Positions 16,356 to 24,979 of a stretch of 64,000 bases of DNA are shown here, in pieces. The stretch comes from an uncultured Bacteroidia bacterium (GTDB lineage: Bacteria > Bacteroidota > Bacteroidia > Bacteroidales > UBA932): contig CADAND010000002.1 in NCBI GenBank assembly GCA_902789245.1, forward strand, positions 62,001 to 126,000. The letters run 5' to 3'. The notes beneath the pieces are model-generated. The model was given only the letters and a program-made list of their open reading frames with translations, did no database searches and had not been told where the DNA came from. Position 1 is the first letter of the stretch. Every line of letters begins with the position of its first letter. The position numbers and the translations under genes are program-made.

Positions 16356-17561
16356 ATGATTCCAGAACTTCACATAGAAGATTATTCCTATTCACTACCC
16401 GACGCGAGGATTGCAAAATATCCCCTGTCAGAGCGTGATGCCTCCAAATTGTTGATTTATCGCGACGGCCAGGTCCGGGAGCGCGTCTTCCGTGCGCTGG
16501 CCGAAGAGCTGCCAGAGGGTTCCCTGATGGTCTTCAACGATACGAAAGTGGTGCCTGCCAGGCTCTTTTTTCGCCGTCCGACAGGCGCGCATATCGAAAT
16601 TTTCTGCCTGGAACCCGATACGCCGGCCGAATACAATACCATATTTGCCACGACGGCGAGCTGCCGGTGGAAATGTGTCATCGGCAATTCCAAACGCCTG
16701 AAAACGGACGAATGGCTCACCCTGGACGTTGATACGGACGAATGGGACGACCTGGCCCTGAAGGCCCGTCTGATCGGGCGGGACGGCCAGACGGGCGTCG
16801 TGGAGTTCGCCTGGCAGTCCGGCATTCCCTTCTCCGCCGTGCTTGAGCGTTGCGGAAGGGTGCCCATTCCGCCTTATCTGAACCGTGAAACGGAGGAAAT
16901 AGACCTGGAGCGCTACCAGACGCTCTATGCGCACATACGCGGCTCCGTGGCAGCACCGACGGCGGGTCTTCATTTCACGCAGCGCGTGCTGGACGACATC
17001 GCGGCGAAGGGAATCGACATCGAAAACGTCTGTCTGCACGTCGGCGCGGGCACTTTCCTGCCCGTCAAGAGCTCGCTCGTGTCCGAGCATCCGATGCACC
17101 GGGAGCCGTTCGTGGTGAGCCGCGAGCTGCTCTGCCGCCTGTGCGAGGGCGGCCGTCCGGTGGTGGCGGTCGGGACGACCTCCGTCCGGACCCTGGAGTC
17201 GCTCTATTACGTGGGCATCAGCTGCCTGGAGCATGGACATCCGCTTGATGTGGACCAGTGGGCGCCGTACACGCGGGACTATGGCGTGTCGCTGCGGGAG
17301 TCCCTGGGCGCCATAGTCAAATATTTGGATGATAATGGTTTGCGTGAGCTGAAAGTGGGCACGCGCATCATCATCGTGCCCGGCTTCCGCTTCCGGATCG
17401 TGGATGCGATGGTGACCAATTTCCATCAGCCGCAGAGTACGCTCCTGCTGCTGATCTCGGCCTTCGTGGCCGGGGACTGGCACACGATTTACGACTATGC
17501 GCTCGCGCATGATTTCCGTTTCCTCAGTTACGGAGACTCTTCTTTGCTTTTCCGCCGTTGA
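16356..17561 (+). CDS. queA: S-adenosylmethionine:tRNA ribosyltransferase-isomerase QueA
   Basis: Converts preQ1 at position 34 of certain tRNAs to epoxyqueuosine using the ribosyl group of SAM; cytoplasmic. The N-terminal YSYSLPDARIAKYPLSERDASKLL, the HIRGSVAAPTAGLHFT block, HVGAGTFLPVK and the C-terminal VDAMVTNFHQPQSTLL are diagnostic. 401 residues is slightly longer than the roughly 350 of E. coli. The companion enzyme Tgt is encoded at 43800-44930. The following acyltransferase has its own promoter overlapping the queA end. Confidence 0.96.
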   Translation: MIPELHIEDYSYSLPDARIAKYPLSERDASKLLIYRDGQVRERVFRALAEELPEGSLMVFNDTKVVPARLFFRRPTGAHIEIFCLEPDTPAEYNTIFATTASCRWKCVIGNSKRLKTDEWLTLDVDTDEWDDLALKARLIGRDGQTGVVEFAWQSGIPFSAVLERCGRVPIPPYLNRETEEIDLERYQTLYAHIRGSVAAPTAGLHFTQRVLDDIAAKGIDIENVCLHVGAGTFLPVKSSLVSEHPMHREPFVVSRELLCRLCEGGRPVVAVGTTSVRTLESLYYVGISCLEHGHPLDVDQWAPYTRDYGVSLRESLGAIVKYLDDNGLRELKVGTRIIIVPGFRFRIVDAMVTNFHQPQSTLLLLISAFVAGDWHTIYDYALAHDFRFLSYGDSSLLFRR

Positions 17562-17574
17562 ATGTGTATCTTTG
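17543..17574 (+). promoter_or_regulatory. Complete Bacteroidetes promoter of the acyltransferase gene
   Basis: TTTG (17543-17546), 20 nt, TATCTTTG (17567-17574); the start codon follows seven bases later. It lies across the end of queA. Confidence 0.7.
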
Positions 17575-17581
17575 ACCCGAA

Positions 17582-18733
17582 ATGAGTACCAATACCGAAG
17601 AATTTGGCGACATTCGTCCCTATACCGATGAAGAAGCGGTAGAGGCCCTGGGCCGCGTGTCTCGGCATCCGATGATGCCCGTGATCTCCAAGTATCTCTT
17701 CTCAGACCTGCCCGCATCCACGCTCAGCCATATGCTGCGCGGCATCGGCAGCATCGACCAGTTCCAGGACGAGGTGATGCTGGCCGTGATCGATGCGGTC
17801 CTGGCCAAGACCTCCGACGGACTGAGCTGCAGCGGGGTGGAGAACCTTCGGGGTGTCAACGGGCGTTTCCTGGCTGTTTCCAACCACCGGGACATCGTGA
17901 TGGATCCTGCACTGATACAACATGTAATGCGGCATAACGGCTTTCCTTTCACGGAGATATGTGTCGGCTCAAATCTGCTGACGAGCCAGTTGATCGTGGA
18001 CTTGATGCGCTCGAACCGCATGATCAAGGTGATCCGCGGCATCGGCGCGCGGGAACTGTACCTGAGCTCCCAGCTGCTGTCGCAGTATATCCGCGAAACC
18101 ATCACCTCCGGGCGCGCTTCCATCTGGATCGCGCAGCGCGAAGGACGCACGAAAAATGGCCTGGACACCACTGAGCAGGGACTTTTGAAGATGTTCGACA
18201 TGAGCGGAAAGGGGACTTTCGAGGAGAATTTCGCCGAGTTGAACATCGTCCCGATGAGCATTTCCTACGAGTACGAGTCCTGCGATTCCCGCAAGGCACG
18301 TGAGGTGCTCCTGCGTCGCGAAGGTCCGTATGTGAAGAAGCCGACGGAGGATCTGCACAGCATCATGACGGGCATCCGCCAGAAGAAGGGGCACATCCAC
18401 TTGGAAATCGGCAAACCGCTGACGCCGGAAGAGATCCACGAGGCGTCGCTCTGCGAAAAGAACGACCGCTATCAGGCGATCCGCCATGCCGTGGACCGTC
18501 GCATTATCGAGGGCTACAAGCTCTGGAAGACGAATTATATGGCGCATGACCTGCTGTACGGCAAATCGGAATTCCTGGACAATGGCATGTACGGTGCGCA
18601 GGATCTGGCCGATTTCGTAAAGTACATGGCCCACAAGCTCGGAAAACTCGAGCGTCGGCTCGACCAGAAGGAATTGCGCAGGATTTTCCTTGGGATTTAC
18701 GCCGGTCCGATCGACTCAAAGCGCTCGCTCTGA
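17582..18733 (+). CDS. 1-acyl-glycerol-3-phosphate acyltransferase-like protein
   Basis: Membrane-associated phospholipid acyltransferase of the PlsB/PlsC superfamily, 383 residues. The HX4D motif is in SNHRDIVMDP (His about residue 102), and the second block AQREGRTKNG corresponds to the EGTRS region. FAELNIVPMSISYEYE matches the third block. Such proteins acylate glycerol-phosphate or other lipid precursors; the acceptor here is not certain. The N-terminal 85 residues before the motif and the C-terminal 90 are typical of the Bacteroidetes variant. Confidence 0.82.
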   Translation: MSTNTEEFGDIRPYTDEEAVEALGRVSRHPMMPVISKYLFSDLPASTLSHMLRGIGSIDQFQDEVMLAVIDAVLAKTSDGLSCSGVENLRGVNGRFLAVSNHRDIVMDPALIQHVMRHNGFPFTEICVGSNLLTSQLIVDLMRSNRMIKVIRGIGARELYLSSQLLSQYIRETITSGRASIWIAQREGRTKNGLDTTEQGLLKMFDMSGKGTFEENFAELNIVPMSISYEYESCDSRKAREVLLRREGPYVKKPTEDLHSIMTGIRQKKGHIHLEIGKPLTPEEIHEASLCEKNDRYQAIRHAVDRRIIEGYKLWKTNYMAHDLLYGKSEFLDNGMYGAQDLADFVKYMAHKLGKLERRLDQKELRRIFLGIYAGPIDSKRSL

Positions 18734-18746
18734 GCCTTTGCGCTTT

Positions 18747-18774
18747 TTGTTACACAATTTATATTATGTTAAGT
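18747..18774 (+). other. dif-like 28-mer (weak)
   Basis: A right half TTATGTTAAGT matches 10 of 11 bases of the proteobacterial XerD arm as I remember it. The 6-nt centre is TTTATA, and the left half TTGTTACACAA is a poor XerC arm. Reported with low confidence. Confidence 0.2.
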
Positions 18775-18803
18775 AGCGGGGAATCGTACAGATCCCCCGC
18801 TAC
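18773..18803. terminator. Hairpin downstream of the acyltransferase gene
   Basis: GTAGCGGGG pairs with CCCCGCTAC across a 13-nt loop. Followed by TATTTCA rather than a strong T-run, so termination is only possible. Confidence 0.4.
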
Positions 18804-18881
18804 TATTTCATAGCAGGAACGGCGATACCAGGCAAAAAGAGAACATCGTAATGCGGAAATTGGTTTGCGGATCTCGTTTCC

Positions 18882-18965
18882 CCAGGGGCGCCAGACCCAT
18901 GTTTTGCCCCTGGCGACAAAGAAATCAGGTTGCCAGGGGCAAATCATAGCATTTTCGCCCCTGGC
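18882..18965. repeat. Four alternating copies of an 8-9-mer (GCCCCTGGC and complement)
   Basis: CCAGGGGC at 18882-18889, GCCCCTGG at 18906-18913, GCCAGGGGC at 18932-18940, GCCCCTGGC at 18957-18965. Any neighbouring pair can form a hairpin, giving mutually exclusive folds. The rest of the 250-nt gap holds nothing recognised. Confidence 0.7.
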
Positions 18966-18983
18966 AACAGTCAGCCCAATCGC

Positions 18984-19664
18984 CTATCCGAGCAGTTTTT
19001 TGATCTGGGCGTCGGTGGCGTCGGGTGCCGTGCGGCGGATCCGCTCGGCGAGCCGCTCGTAAGACGCTTCCGGACTGCACACGGGCGCATCCAGCTCGTA
19101 TTCGAAGAGATCCTCCGGCCGGCAGAGCGACGCCAGCTGCCAGCCGCTATATTCCAGAAACTGCCCTTTATAGACGCGCTCGAAGTCCCCGATGACCAGG
19201 CGCGTCTGCTGCTCCAGCCGCGTCACGATGGCGTCCATGGCGCCTTTTTTCAGCCCGCAGATGCGGCGCAGCTCCCGCGTGGTGAGGCTGCCGGCGTTGC
19301 AGATGGCCTCGTAGGCCTGCCGGTCCCCTTCTTTGAGGGCGTATTTCGGCTGCGCGCGGCGCCAGTTCAGCAGGTCGCGGTAGCACTCCTGCGTGGCGAA
19401 GGCGGCCTTGCCGCCGCAGAGGAATTTGCCGTAGGCGATCTCCCCCGTCTGCACGGCGTCGATCTTCCAGTCCCAGGGGCCGAGGGTCCCCTCTTCCCCG
19501 TCGAACCAGTACTCGCGGGGCGTCATTTCCTCAATGGAGTAGCCTGGAATGGCGTTTTCGAAGAACGGAATGATGCCGCAGCGCCGGATGGCGGCGACGA
19601 GCGCCTCTGGGCTGTCCACCCGCAGCGGCGCGTCCGGATCGGTCTGTTTCAGGAAGATGGACAT
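18984..19664 (-). CDS. AlkZ-related winged-helix protein
   Basis: 226 residues of probable winged-helix DNA-associated fold, resembling uncharacterised 'AlkZ-related' proteins. Visible blocks: LVAAIRRCGIIPFFENAIPGYSIEEM, a Trp-rich segment YWFDGEEGTLGPWDWK, SLTTRELRRICGLKKGAMDAIVTRLEQQTRLVIGDF (helix-turn-helix-like), and a C-terminal PDATDAQIKKLL. No catalytic assignment is possible. It begins nine bases after the phosphatase fusion gene and is probably its operon partner. Confidence 0.65.
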   Translation of the reverse strand: MSIFLKQTDPDAPLRVDSPEALVAAIRRCGIIPFFENAIPGYSIEEMTPREYWFDGEEGTLGPWDWKIDAVQTGEIAYGKFLCGGKAAFATQECYRDLLNWRRAQPKYALKEGDRQAYEAICNAGSLTTRELRRICGLKKGAMDAIVTRLEQQTRLVIGDFERVYKGQFLEYSGWQLASLCRPEDLFEYELDAPVCSPEASYERLAERIRRTAPDATDAQIKKLLG

Positions 19665-19673
19665 ACGCTGATA

Positions 19674-21281
19674 CTATTTTGCCAACAGCCGGCGGCACTC
19701 CTCCTGCGCCCGGGCCATCTGGTCCAGGAACGCGGGGCTGGTGTGCAGCGCCGCGACGCCGATGCTCGCGGCCACGCGGCTCGCATCCACGTCGCTCTGC
19801 CAGTGGGCGCCGGCGATGACGCGGTTCTCGCCGTAGAGCCAGCCGCGCGCGTAGATGGCGTTGGCGGCCGCAGGGTTGATTTCAGCCAGGAGCATGGCGG
19901 CCGACCAGCCGCGCATGGTGTGGCCTGAAGGGTAACTCCCCTCCCCGCGCAGCTCGTCATCCTCGCCGGTCAGCGTGGGCTCGTCGAAACGCTCGAAGGG
20001 GCGCTTGCGATGGTAGTAGGCCTTGGGCTGCACGCGCATCTGGTCGGTGGTGGTGAGCGCGGTTTCCATCAGGCGCCAGATCTCCGGCGTATCTTCCGGA
20101 TTGACCCGGAGCCCGAAGGCTTCGGCGAACTGGTCCAGCAGCGGCTGGTAGCCCCAGACGGCGTCGCCCTTGACCATCTCGACCCGGGCGGAGTCGCTGC
20201 GCTGGGTCTTGCCCCAGAAGTAGCGCTGGATGTCGTAGCCGAACTGGTTGCTGAGCGTGTCGGGCGGCGCGGGCAGGCACGCTATGAGGTCAGGAAGCTG
20301 ATCTACCGTGAAATAGGGTTGCACGGGGCCCTTCAGGCGGCGCCATTCCGAGGCGCGCAGGGCCATGTTCTCCCGGATGCAGTCGCTGTAGAGCCACGGC
20401 TCGGCGCTGTGGAGGTCGCCCACGTTGATCAGCCCCTTGTAGGGTTTGTATTCCGTGCCGGGATAGCCCGTGACCACGAGGGCGTGGTAAGCCGGGGCCA
20501 GGGTCACGGTGACGGTATCGTGCAGGACGGCAGGGGTGGCGTCCGTGCGCCAGTTCACCGGGTTGATGGCGAACTGCGTGTCTGCGATGACGGACTGGAC
20601 GTATTTCACGTCCTTGACGGTGTTGTAGCAGATGGTCACGCCCAGGTCGGACGCCCCTTCTGCGGCCTTGATATGCTTGCATTCGGCGAGATCCCGGGCC
20701 GTCACCTTGTAGCCCATCACGTAAGCGGCAGCGAGCTGCTTGTACGTCTCGTCGTCCATGTGCTTGAGCAGCTCCACGACGGCCATGCCGCCCTGGCTGA
20801 AGCCCGCGATGATGAGGGGCCGGCTGCTGTCGCGCTCTTTCAGGAACTGGTCGAACGCCGCACAGACGTCGTCCATCGCCAGGCGTGTCCGCTCGCGGAT
20901 GGTCTGCTCATCGCGCGTCAGGAAGGCGTCGATGGTCGCATGCCGGTAGAACGGCGCCCAGAAGCGGTTCCCCGGGGCCATATAGGCCGCCACGCCGTTC
21001 ATCTCCCGCCCCATCCGCTCGCGGTGCCGGGGGTTCCAGACGTCGGCGTAATGGCTTACTCTCCCCCGCGCATCCTTCCAGTCCTCCTCCCAGGTCGAAA
21101 CGACATAGAAAATGTCCGCGCCGGTCCCGTCGGGGTCCTCGTCGGCGGTGATCCACATCGTGGCGTCCCGGTAGTCCGGCGCCTTGGGCGTGACGGTCCG
21201 CTCCCGCTGGCCGTATGCCGCGGGGCTGAGCAGGATCCAGGATGCAAGCAGGACGATGAGTTTGCTGTGTGTCATAGGCAT
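19674..21281 (-). CDS. DUF3089 alpha/beta hydrolase fused to class A (PhoN-type) acid phosphatase
   Basis: Exported two-domain protein of 535 residues. A signal peptide (about 1-25) precedes a DUF3089-like hydrolase with nucleophile elbow GFSQGG (near residue 160) and an HSAEPWLYSDC region. The C-terminal 200 residues carry the PAP2/class A acid phosphatase signature: K-x6-RP in KAYYHRKRPF, PSGHT, and ENRVIAGAHWQSD. Both domains retain their core catalytic motifs, so it may remove two groups from one substrate in the periplasm. ATG at 21281 or 21275. It shares a symmetrical promoter region with the divergent rRNA methyltransferase gene. Confidence 0.83.
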   Translation of the reverse strand: MPMTHSKLIVLLASWILLSPAAYGQRERTVTPKAPDYRDATMWITADEDPDGTGADIFYVVSTWEEDWKDARGRVSHYADVWNPRHRERMGREMNGVAAYMAPGNRFWAPFYRHATIDAFLTRDEQTIRERTRLAMDDVCAAFDQFLKERDSSRPLIIAGFSQGGMAVVELLKHMDDETYKQLAAAYVMGYKVTARDLAECKHIKAAEGASDLGVTICYNTVKDVKYVQSVIADTQFAINPVNWRTDATPAVLHDTVTVTLAPAYHALVVTGYPGTEYKPYKGLINVGDLHSAEPWLYSDCIRENMALRASEWRRLKGPVQPYFTVDQLPDLIACLPAPPDTLSNQFGYDIQRYFWGKTQRSDSARVEMVKGDAVWGYQPLLDQFAEAFGLRVNPEDTPEIWRLMETALTTTDQMRVQPKAYYHRKRPFERFDEPTLTGEDDELRGEGSYPSGHTMRGWSAAMLLAEINPAAANAIYARGWLYGENRVIAGAHWQSDVDASRVAASIGVAALHTSPAFLDQMARAQEECRRLLAK

Positions 21282-21291
21282 GCTTTTTCTG

Positions 21292-21309
21292 CAAATATAA
21301 TTATATTTG
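21292..21309. promoter_or_regulatory. Divergent, abutting -7 boxes
   Basis: CAAATATAATTATATTTG contains TATATTTG on both strands (21292-21299 leftward, 21302-21309 rightward). The two promoters, for the phosphatase fusion and the rRNA methyltransferase, would overlap sterically. Confidence 0.65.
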
Positions 21310-21328
21310 TAAGATTATTATTGAGCCT

Positions 21329-22756
21329 ATGGCACGACACAGCAAATTGGATATCATCCTGGAGAACCTCACGATCGAGAGCGTGGCGGCGGAGGGCAAG
21401 GCGATCGCGCATACGCCCGAAGGGCAGGTGGTGTTCGTCGGCTTTGCCGTGCCGGGCGACGTGGTGAACGTGCGGCTGGTCCGCAAGAAGAAGGCCTGGC
21501 TGGAGGGCTCGATCATCAAGCTCGTGAAGCCCTCCGAGCAGCGTCTGGAGCCGTTCTGCGAGCATTTCGCGGTGTGCGGCGGATGCCGCTGGCAGCCGCT
21601 CCCCTACGAGATCCAGCTCGCCGCCAAGCAGCGTCAGGTCTATGATCAGCTGACCCGCATCGGCCACCTCCAGGTGCCGGAGTTCCGCCCCATCCTGGGC
21701 TCCGACAAGACCCGCTACTACCGCAACAAACTCGAATTCTCCGCCTCCAACAAGCGTTGGATGACCAGCGAGGAGATCGCCTCCGGCGTGCCCGTCGGCC
21801 CCGGTCTGGGCTTCCACGTCGGGAAGTATTTCGACAAGGTCCTGGACATCGAGCGCTGCCACCTGCAGCCCGAACCGACCAATGAGATCCGCCTCTTTAT
21901 CAAGAAGTTCTGCCTCGAGAACGGCATCTCCTTCTACGACATCCGTGAGAACCACGGCCAGCTGCGCAACATGTTCGTGCGCACGACGGACGCCGGCGCG
22001 GTGATGGTCATCGTCTGCTTCGGGGAGGACTTCCCCCTGCGCGCTCCCCTGCTGGACGCCGTGGCGAAGGAGTTTCCGCAGATCAGCTCGCTCTGGTACG
22101 TCATCAACGACAAGAAGAACGACACCATCGGAGACCAGACCTGCATCCTGCACAGCGGCGAGCCTGCCATTTACGAAGAAATGGAGGGCCTGCGATTCAA
22201 GATCGGCCCCAAGTCCTTCTACCAGACCAATACCGGGCAGGCCTACAAATTATATAAAGCCACGCGCGAATTCGCTGACCTGACGGGCTCTGAGCTGGTG
22301 TATGACCTGTACACGGGCACGGGCACCATCGCACAGTTCGTCTCCCGGCGCGCCAAGCACGTCATTGGTATCGAATACGTGCCGGAGGCCATCGAGGACG
22401 CGAAAATCAACGCCGCCGGCAACGGCATCGACAACTGCGAGTTCTACGCCGGCGACATGAAGGACATCCTCACGGCGGACTTCATTGCGAAGCACGGCCG
22501 GCCGGACGTGATCATCGCCGACCCGCCGCGCGCCGGCATGCACCCGGACGTGGTGAAAACCATCCTGGAGGCCGCCCCGAAGCGGATTGTGTACGTGAGC
22601 TGCAACCCGGCCACGCAGGCGCGCGACATGGAAATGATGAGCGCCGACTACCAGATTACCGACGTCCAGCCGGTGGACATGTTCCCCCACACCTACCATG
22701 TGGAGAACGTCTGCCGCCTGGAGCGCATTGATAAAACGGAGGAAGAAGAAGCATGA
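21329..22756 (+). CDS. 23S rRNA (uracil-5-)-methyltransferase, RlmD/RumA family
   Basis: SAM-dependent m5U RNA methyltransferase, 475 residues. An N-terminal TRAM domain (about 1-65) is followed by the four-Cys iron-sulfur region (CEHFAVCGGCRW and the later RCHLQP), the SAM-binding VYDLYTGTGTIAQF and ADPPRAGMH, and the catalytic Cys in YVSCNPATQARD. The C-terminus VQPVDMFPHTYHVENVCRLER is diagnostic. Target uridine uncertain (RlmD or RlmCD type). Its stop overlaps the antiporter start by four bases (ATGA). Confidence 0.93.
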   Translation: MARHSKLDIILENLTIESVAAEGKAIAHTPEGQVVFVGFAVPGDVVNVRLVRKKKAWLEGSIIKLVKPSEQRLEPFCEHFAVCGGCRWQPLPYEIQLAAKQRQVYDQLTRIGHLQVPEFRPILGSDKTRYYRNKLEFSASNKRWMTSEEIASGVPVGPGLGFHVGKYFDKVLDIERCHLQPEPTNEIRLFIKKFCLENGISFYDIRENHGQLRNMFVRTTDAGAVMVIVCFGEDFPLRAPLLDAVAKEFPQISSLWYVINDKKNDTIGDQTCILHSGEPAIYEEMEGLRFKIGPKSFYQTNTGQAYKLYKATREFADLTGSELVYDLYTGTGTIAQFVSRRAKHVIGIEYVPEAIEDAKINAAGNGIDNCEFYAGDMKDILTADFIAKHGRPDVIIADPPRAGMHPDVVKTILEAAPKRIVYVSCNPATQARDMEMMSADYQITDVQPVDMFPHTYHVENVCRLERIDKTEEEEA

Positions 22757-23685
22757 TCCTCGAAGTATTAGAGCTGCTGATAGGCCTCGCACTGATCGTA
22801 TTCGGTGCAGACTGGCTGGTGGACGGCTCTTCCGCCATTGCCCGCAAGGTCGGCATCAGCGAATTCGTCATTGGCCTGACCATCGTGGGCTTCGGCACCA
22901 GCTGCCCGGAGCTCGTCGTCAGCCTGACCGGCGCCCTGCAGGGCAATGCCGACATATCGGTCGGCAACGTGGTGGGCTCCAACGTATTCAACACCCTGCT
23001 CATCCTGGGTTTGACAGCCGTTATCGCCCCCGTGGCCGTGACGCGTTCCAACCGGCGCAGAGACATTCCCATTGCCCTGCTGGTGACCCTCCTTTTCGCT
23101 GCCGCCGCCCTGACGGATGGACGGATTACGCGCGTGGAAGGCATTGTCTTCCTGCTGGTTTTCGCGGCTTATATGTATTTTTGCTTTAAGTCTGACCAGG
23201 GCGCCGACGAGGAGGCGGAAGAGAAGGTCCACAGCATCTTCATGGCCATCGTGCTGGTGTTCGCAGGTCTGGCCGGCCTGATCTTCGGCGGCCAGCTTTT
23301 CGTGAACAACGCGACCGCGATTGCACGCGCCCTGCACGTCTCCGACAAATTCATCGCCATCACCCTGCTGGCCGGCGGCACCTCCTTCCCGGAGCTGGCC
23401 ACCTGCATCGTGGCGGCGGCCAAGAAGAAAGACCAGCTGGCCCTGGGCAATGTCCTGGGCTCCAATGTGTTCAATATCCTGCTGATCCTGGGCACCTCCG
23501 CCGTGGTGACTCCCCTGTCGACCGTGGCCCTGACCTGGGTGGACCTGGGGGTGCTGCTCTCCAGCGCCGCGCTGATCTGGGTGTGGACCTACACCGGGCA
23601 TCGCGACCGGATCGACCGTTGGGAGGCCCTCCTGATGCTGCTGCTCTTCTTCGGCTACTACGCCTGGCTTTTCATGAAACTCTAA
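22753..23685 (+). CDS. Calcium/sodium antiporter (CaCA family, YrbG-like)
   Basis: Inner-membrane cation exchanger, 310 residues, about ten helices in two inverted halves. The two alpha repeats are visible: GFGTSCPELVVSL with GNVVGSN in the first half and AGGTSFPELATCIV with GNVLGSN in the second. An acidic loop (DQGADEEAEEKV) separates the halves. Translationally coupled to the rRNA methyltransferase through ATGA. Ion specificity is inferred from the family. Confidence 0.92.
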   Translation: MILEVLELLIGLALIVFGADWLVDGSSAIARKVGISEFVIGLTIVGFGTSCPELVVSLTGALQGNADISVGNVVGSNVFNTLLILGLTAVIAPVAVTRSNRRRDIPIALLVTLLFAAAALTDGRITRVEGIVFLLVFAAYMYFCFKSDQGADEEAEEKVHSIFMAIVLVFAGLAGLIFGGQLFVNNATAIARALHVSDKFIAITLLAGGTSFPELATCIVAAAKKKDQLALGNVLGSNVFNILLILGTSAVVTPLSTVALTWVDLGVLLSSAALIWVWTYTGHRDRIDRWEALLMLLLFFGYYAWLFMKL

Positions 23686-23695
23686 TAACCTGAAT

Positions 23696-24979
23696 ATGAA
23701 ATTTCAACCCACTCAGTATCAACTGATGAACGTGGCCACGGGCCGGGTTTTCGACGACCGTGGCTGGGACCTCAATGATCCGCAGGGCGGCGCGCCCTCG
23801 CTGGTGCGTGCCGTCTATGCCCAGAAGCAGTTCACGCCCCGTGCCGACCTCAAGGGCTTGTACCGCTACGCGGAGTGGATGCCCGTCAGACGGACGCTCA
23901 AGCATTCCTGCGCCCCGGTGACGTATAAGTCCAAAGGACTTGCCAAGTACCTGGGCCTGAATAATTTGTACATTACCTTCTCGGGCTGGAACCCCAAGAT
24001 AGGCGCCAAGATGGAGACCTGCTCCTTCAAGGAGACGGAGGCCTTCAGCGTGTGCGCGCGTATGGACAAGAAGGAGGAGCGCGTGCTGGTGGTCCAGTCG
24101 GCCGGCAACACCGCCCGCGCCTTCGCGCAGGTATGCTCGGACAACGAGATCCCCGTGGTCATCTGCGTCCCGCAGGACAACCTGCACGACCTGTGGTTCC
24201 ACAAGAAGCTGCACCGCTGCGTCAAGCTGGTGGCCGTCCCCCACGGCTGCGACTACTACGACGCTATCGCCCTGGGTGAGAAACTGGCCCGGAATCCCCG
24301 TTATTTCCTGGAAGGCGGCGCCAAGAACGTGGCGCGCCGCGACGGCATGGGCACCACCCTGCTGAGCTTCGTGGAGAAGGTCGGACGCATCCCCGACGCT
24401 TACTTCCAGGCGGTCGGCTCCGGCACCGGCGCCATCGCGGCCTGGGAGAATGCGGAGCGCCTGGCGGCCGACGGCCGCTTCGGCCAGAACAAGATGCGCG
24501 TGTACATGGCGCAGAACCGCCCTTTCACGCTGATCCACGACTCCTGGAAGGCGCAGTCGCGTGAGCTGGTGTCGCTGGATCCCGAGGTGGGACGCCGCAA
24601 CGCGGAGGTCATCCTCGCGAAGGTGCTTGCGAACCGAAAACCGCCCTACAGCCTCACCGGCGGCGTTTTTGACGTGCTGCTCGCGAGCGGCGGCGACACT
24701 TTTGCCTGCTCGAACGATGACATCATGTACTGGCTGCTCCAGTTCCGCAACCTCGAGGGCTACGACCTCCTTCCGGCCCCCTGCGCGGCCGTGGCGGCCC
24801 TGGCGACGGCCGTCCAGGAAGGCATCGTCCAGAAGGACGAGTGCATCATGCTCAACTGTACGGGCGGCGGTGTGCTGGGCTCCATGGCCAAAGGTTATAT
24901 CCTGAAGGATCCGGATCTTGTACTGGACCCCTCCCTCCCTGAAGAGGAAATCATTGCCGCGGTGGACAAGCTGTTCTAG
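23696..24979 (+). CDS. Cysteate synthase (threonine-synthase-like PLP enzyme)
   Basis: PLP-dependent fold-type II enzyme, 427 residues, matching the 'cysteate synthase' group, which makes cysteate from phosphoserine and sulfite. Family-like blocks: AVYAQKQFTPRADLKGLYRYAEWMPV, HSCAPVTYKSKGLAKYLGL, METCSFKETEAFSV (PLP Lys in SFKETEA), VVQSAGNTARAFAQV, and a glycine loop VGSGTGAIAA. In Bacteroidetes cysteate feeds sulfonolipid (capnine-type) synthesis, by established knowledge. The next step, a cysteate acyltransferase, is not seen in this window. Its last four bases overlap a converging gene. Confidence 0.82.
   Translation: MKFQPTQYQLMNVATGRVFDDRGWDLNDPQGGAPSLVRAVYAQKQFTPRADLKGLYRYAEWMPVRRTLKHSCAPVTYKSKGLAKYLGLNNLYITFSGWNPKIGAKMETCSFKETEAFSVCARMDKKEERVLVVQSAGNTARAFAQVCSDNEIPVVICVPQDNLHDLWFHKKLHRCVKLVAVPHGCDYYDAIALGEKLARNPRYFLEGGAKNVARRDGMGTTLLSFVEKVGRIPDAYFQAVGSGTGAIAAWENAERLAADGRFGQNKMRVYMAQNRPFTLIHDSWKAQSRELVSLDPEVGRRNAEVILAKVLANRKPPYSLTGGVFDVLLASGGDTFACSNDDIMYWLLQFRNLEGYDLLPAPCAAVAALATAVQEGIVQKDECIMLNCTGGGVLGSMAKGYILKDPDLVLDPSLPEEEIIAAVDKLF

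Noticed and set aside
18747..18774. dif recombination site
   Set aside because: Only the XerD half and centre match; the XerC half is poor, a one-mismatch 11-mer is expected about once by chance in a window this size, and the site lies near the weak origin candidate. Kept only as a low-confidence feature.
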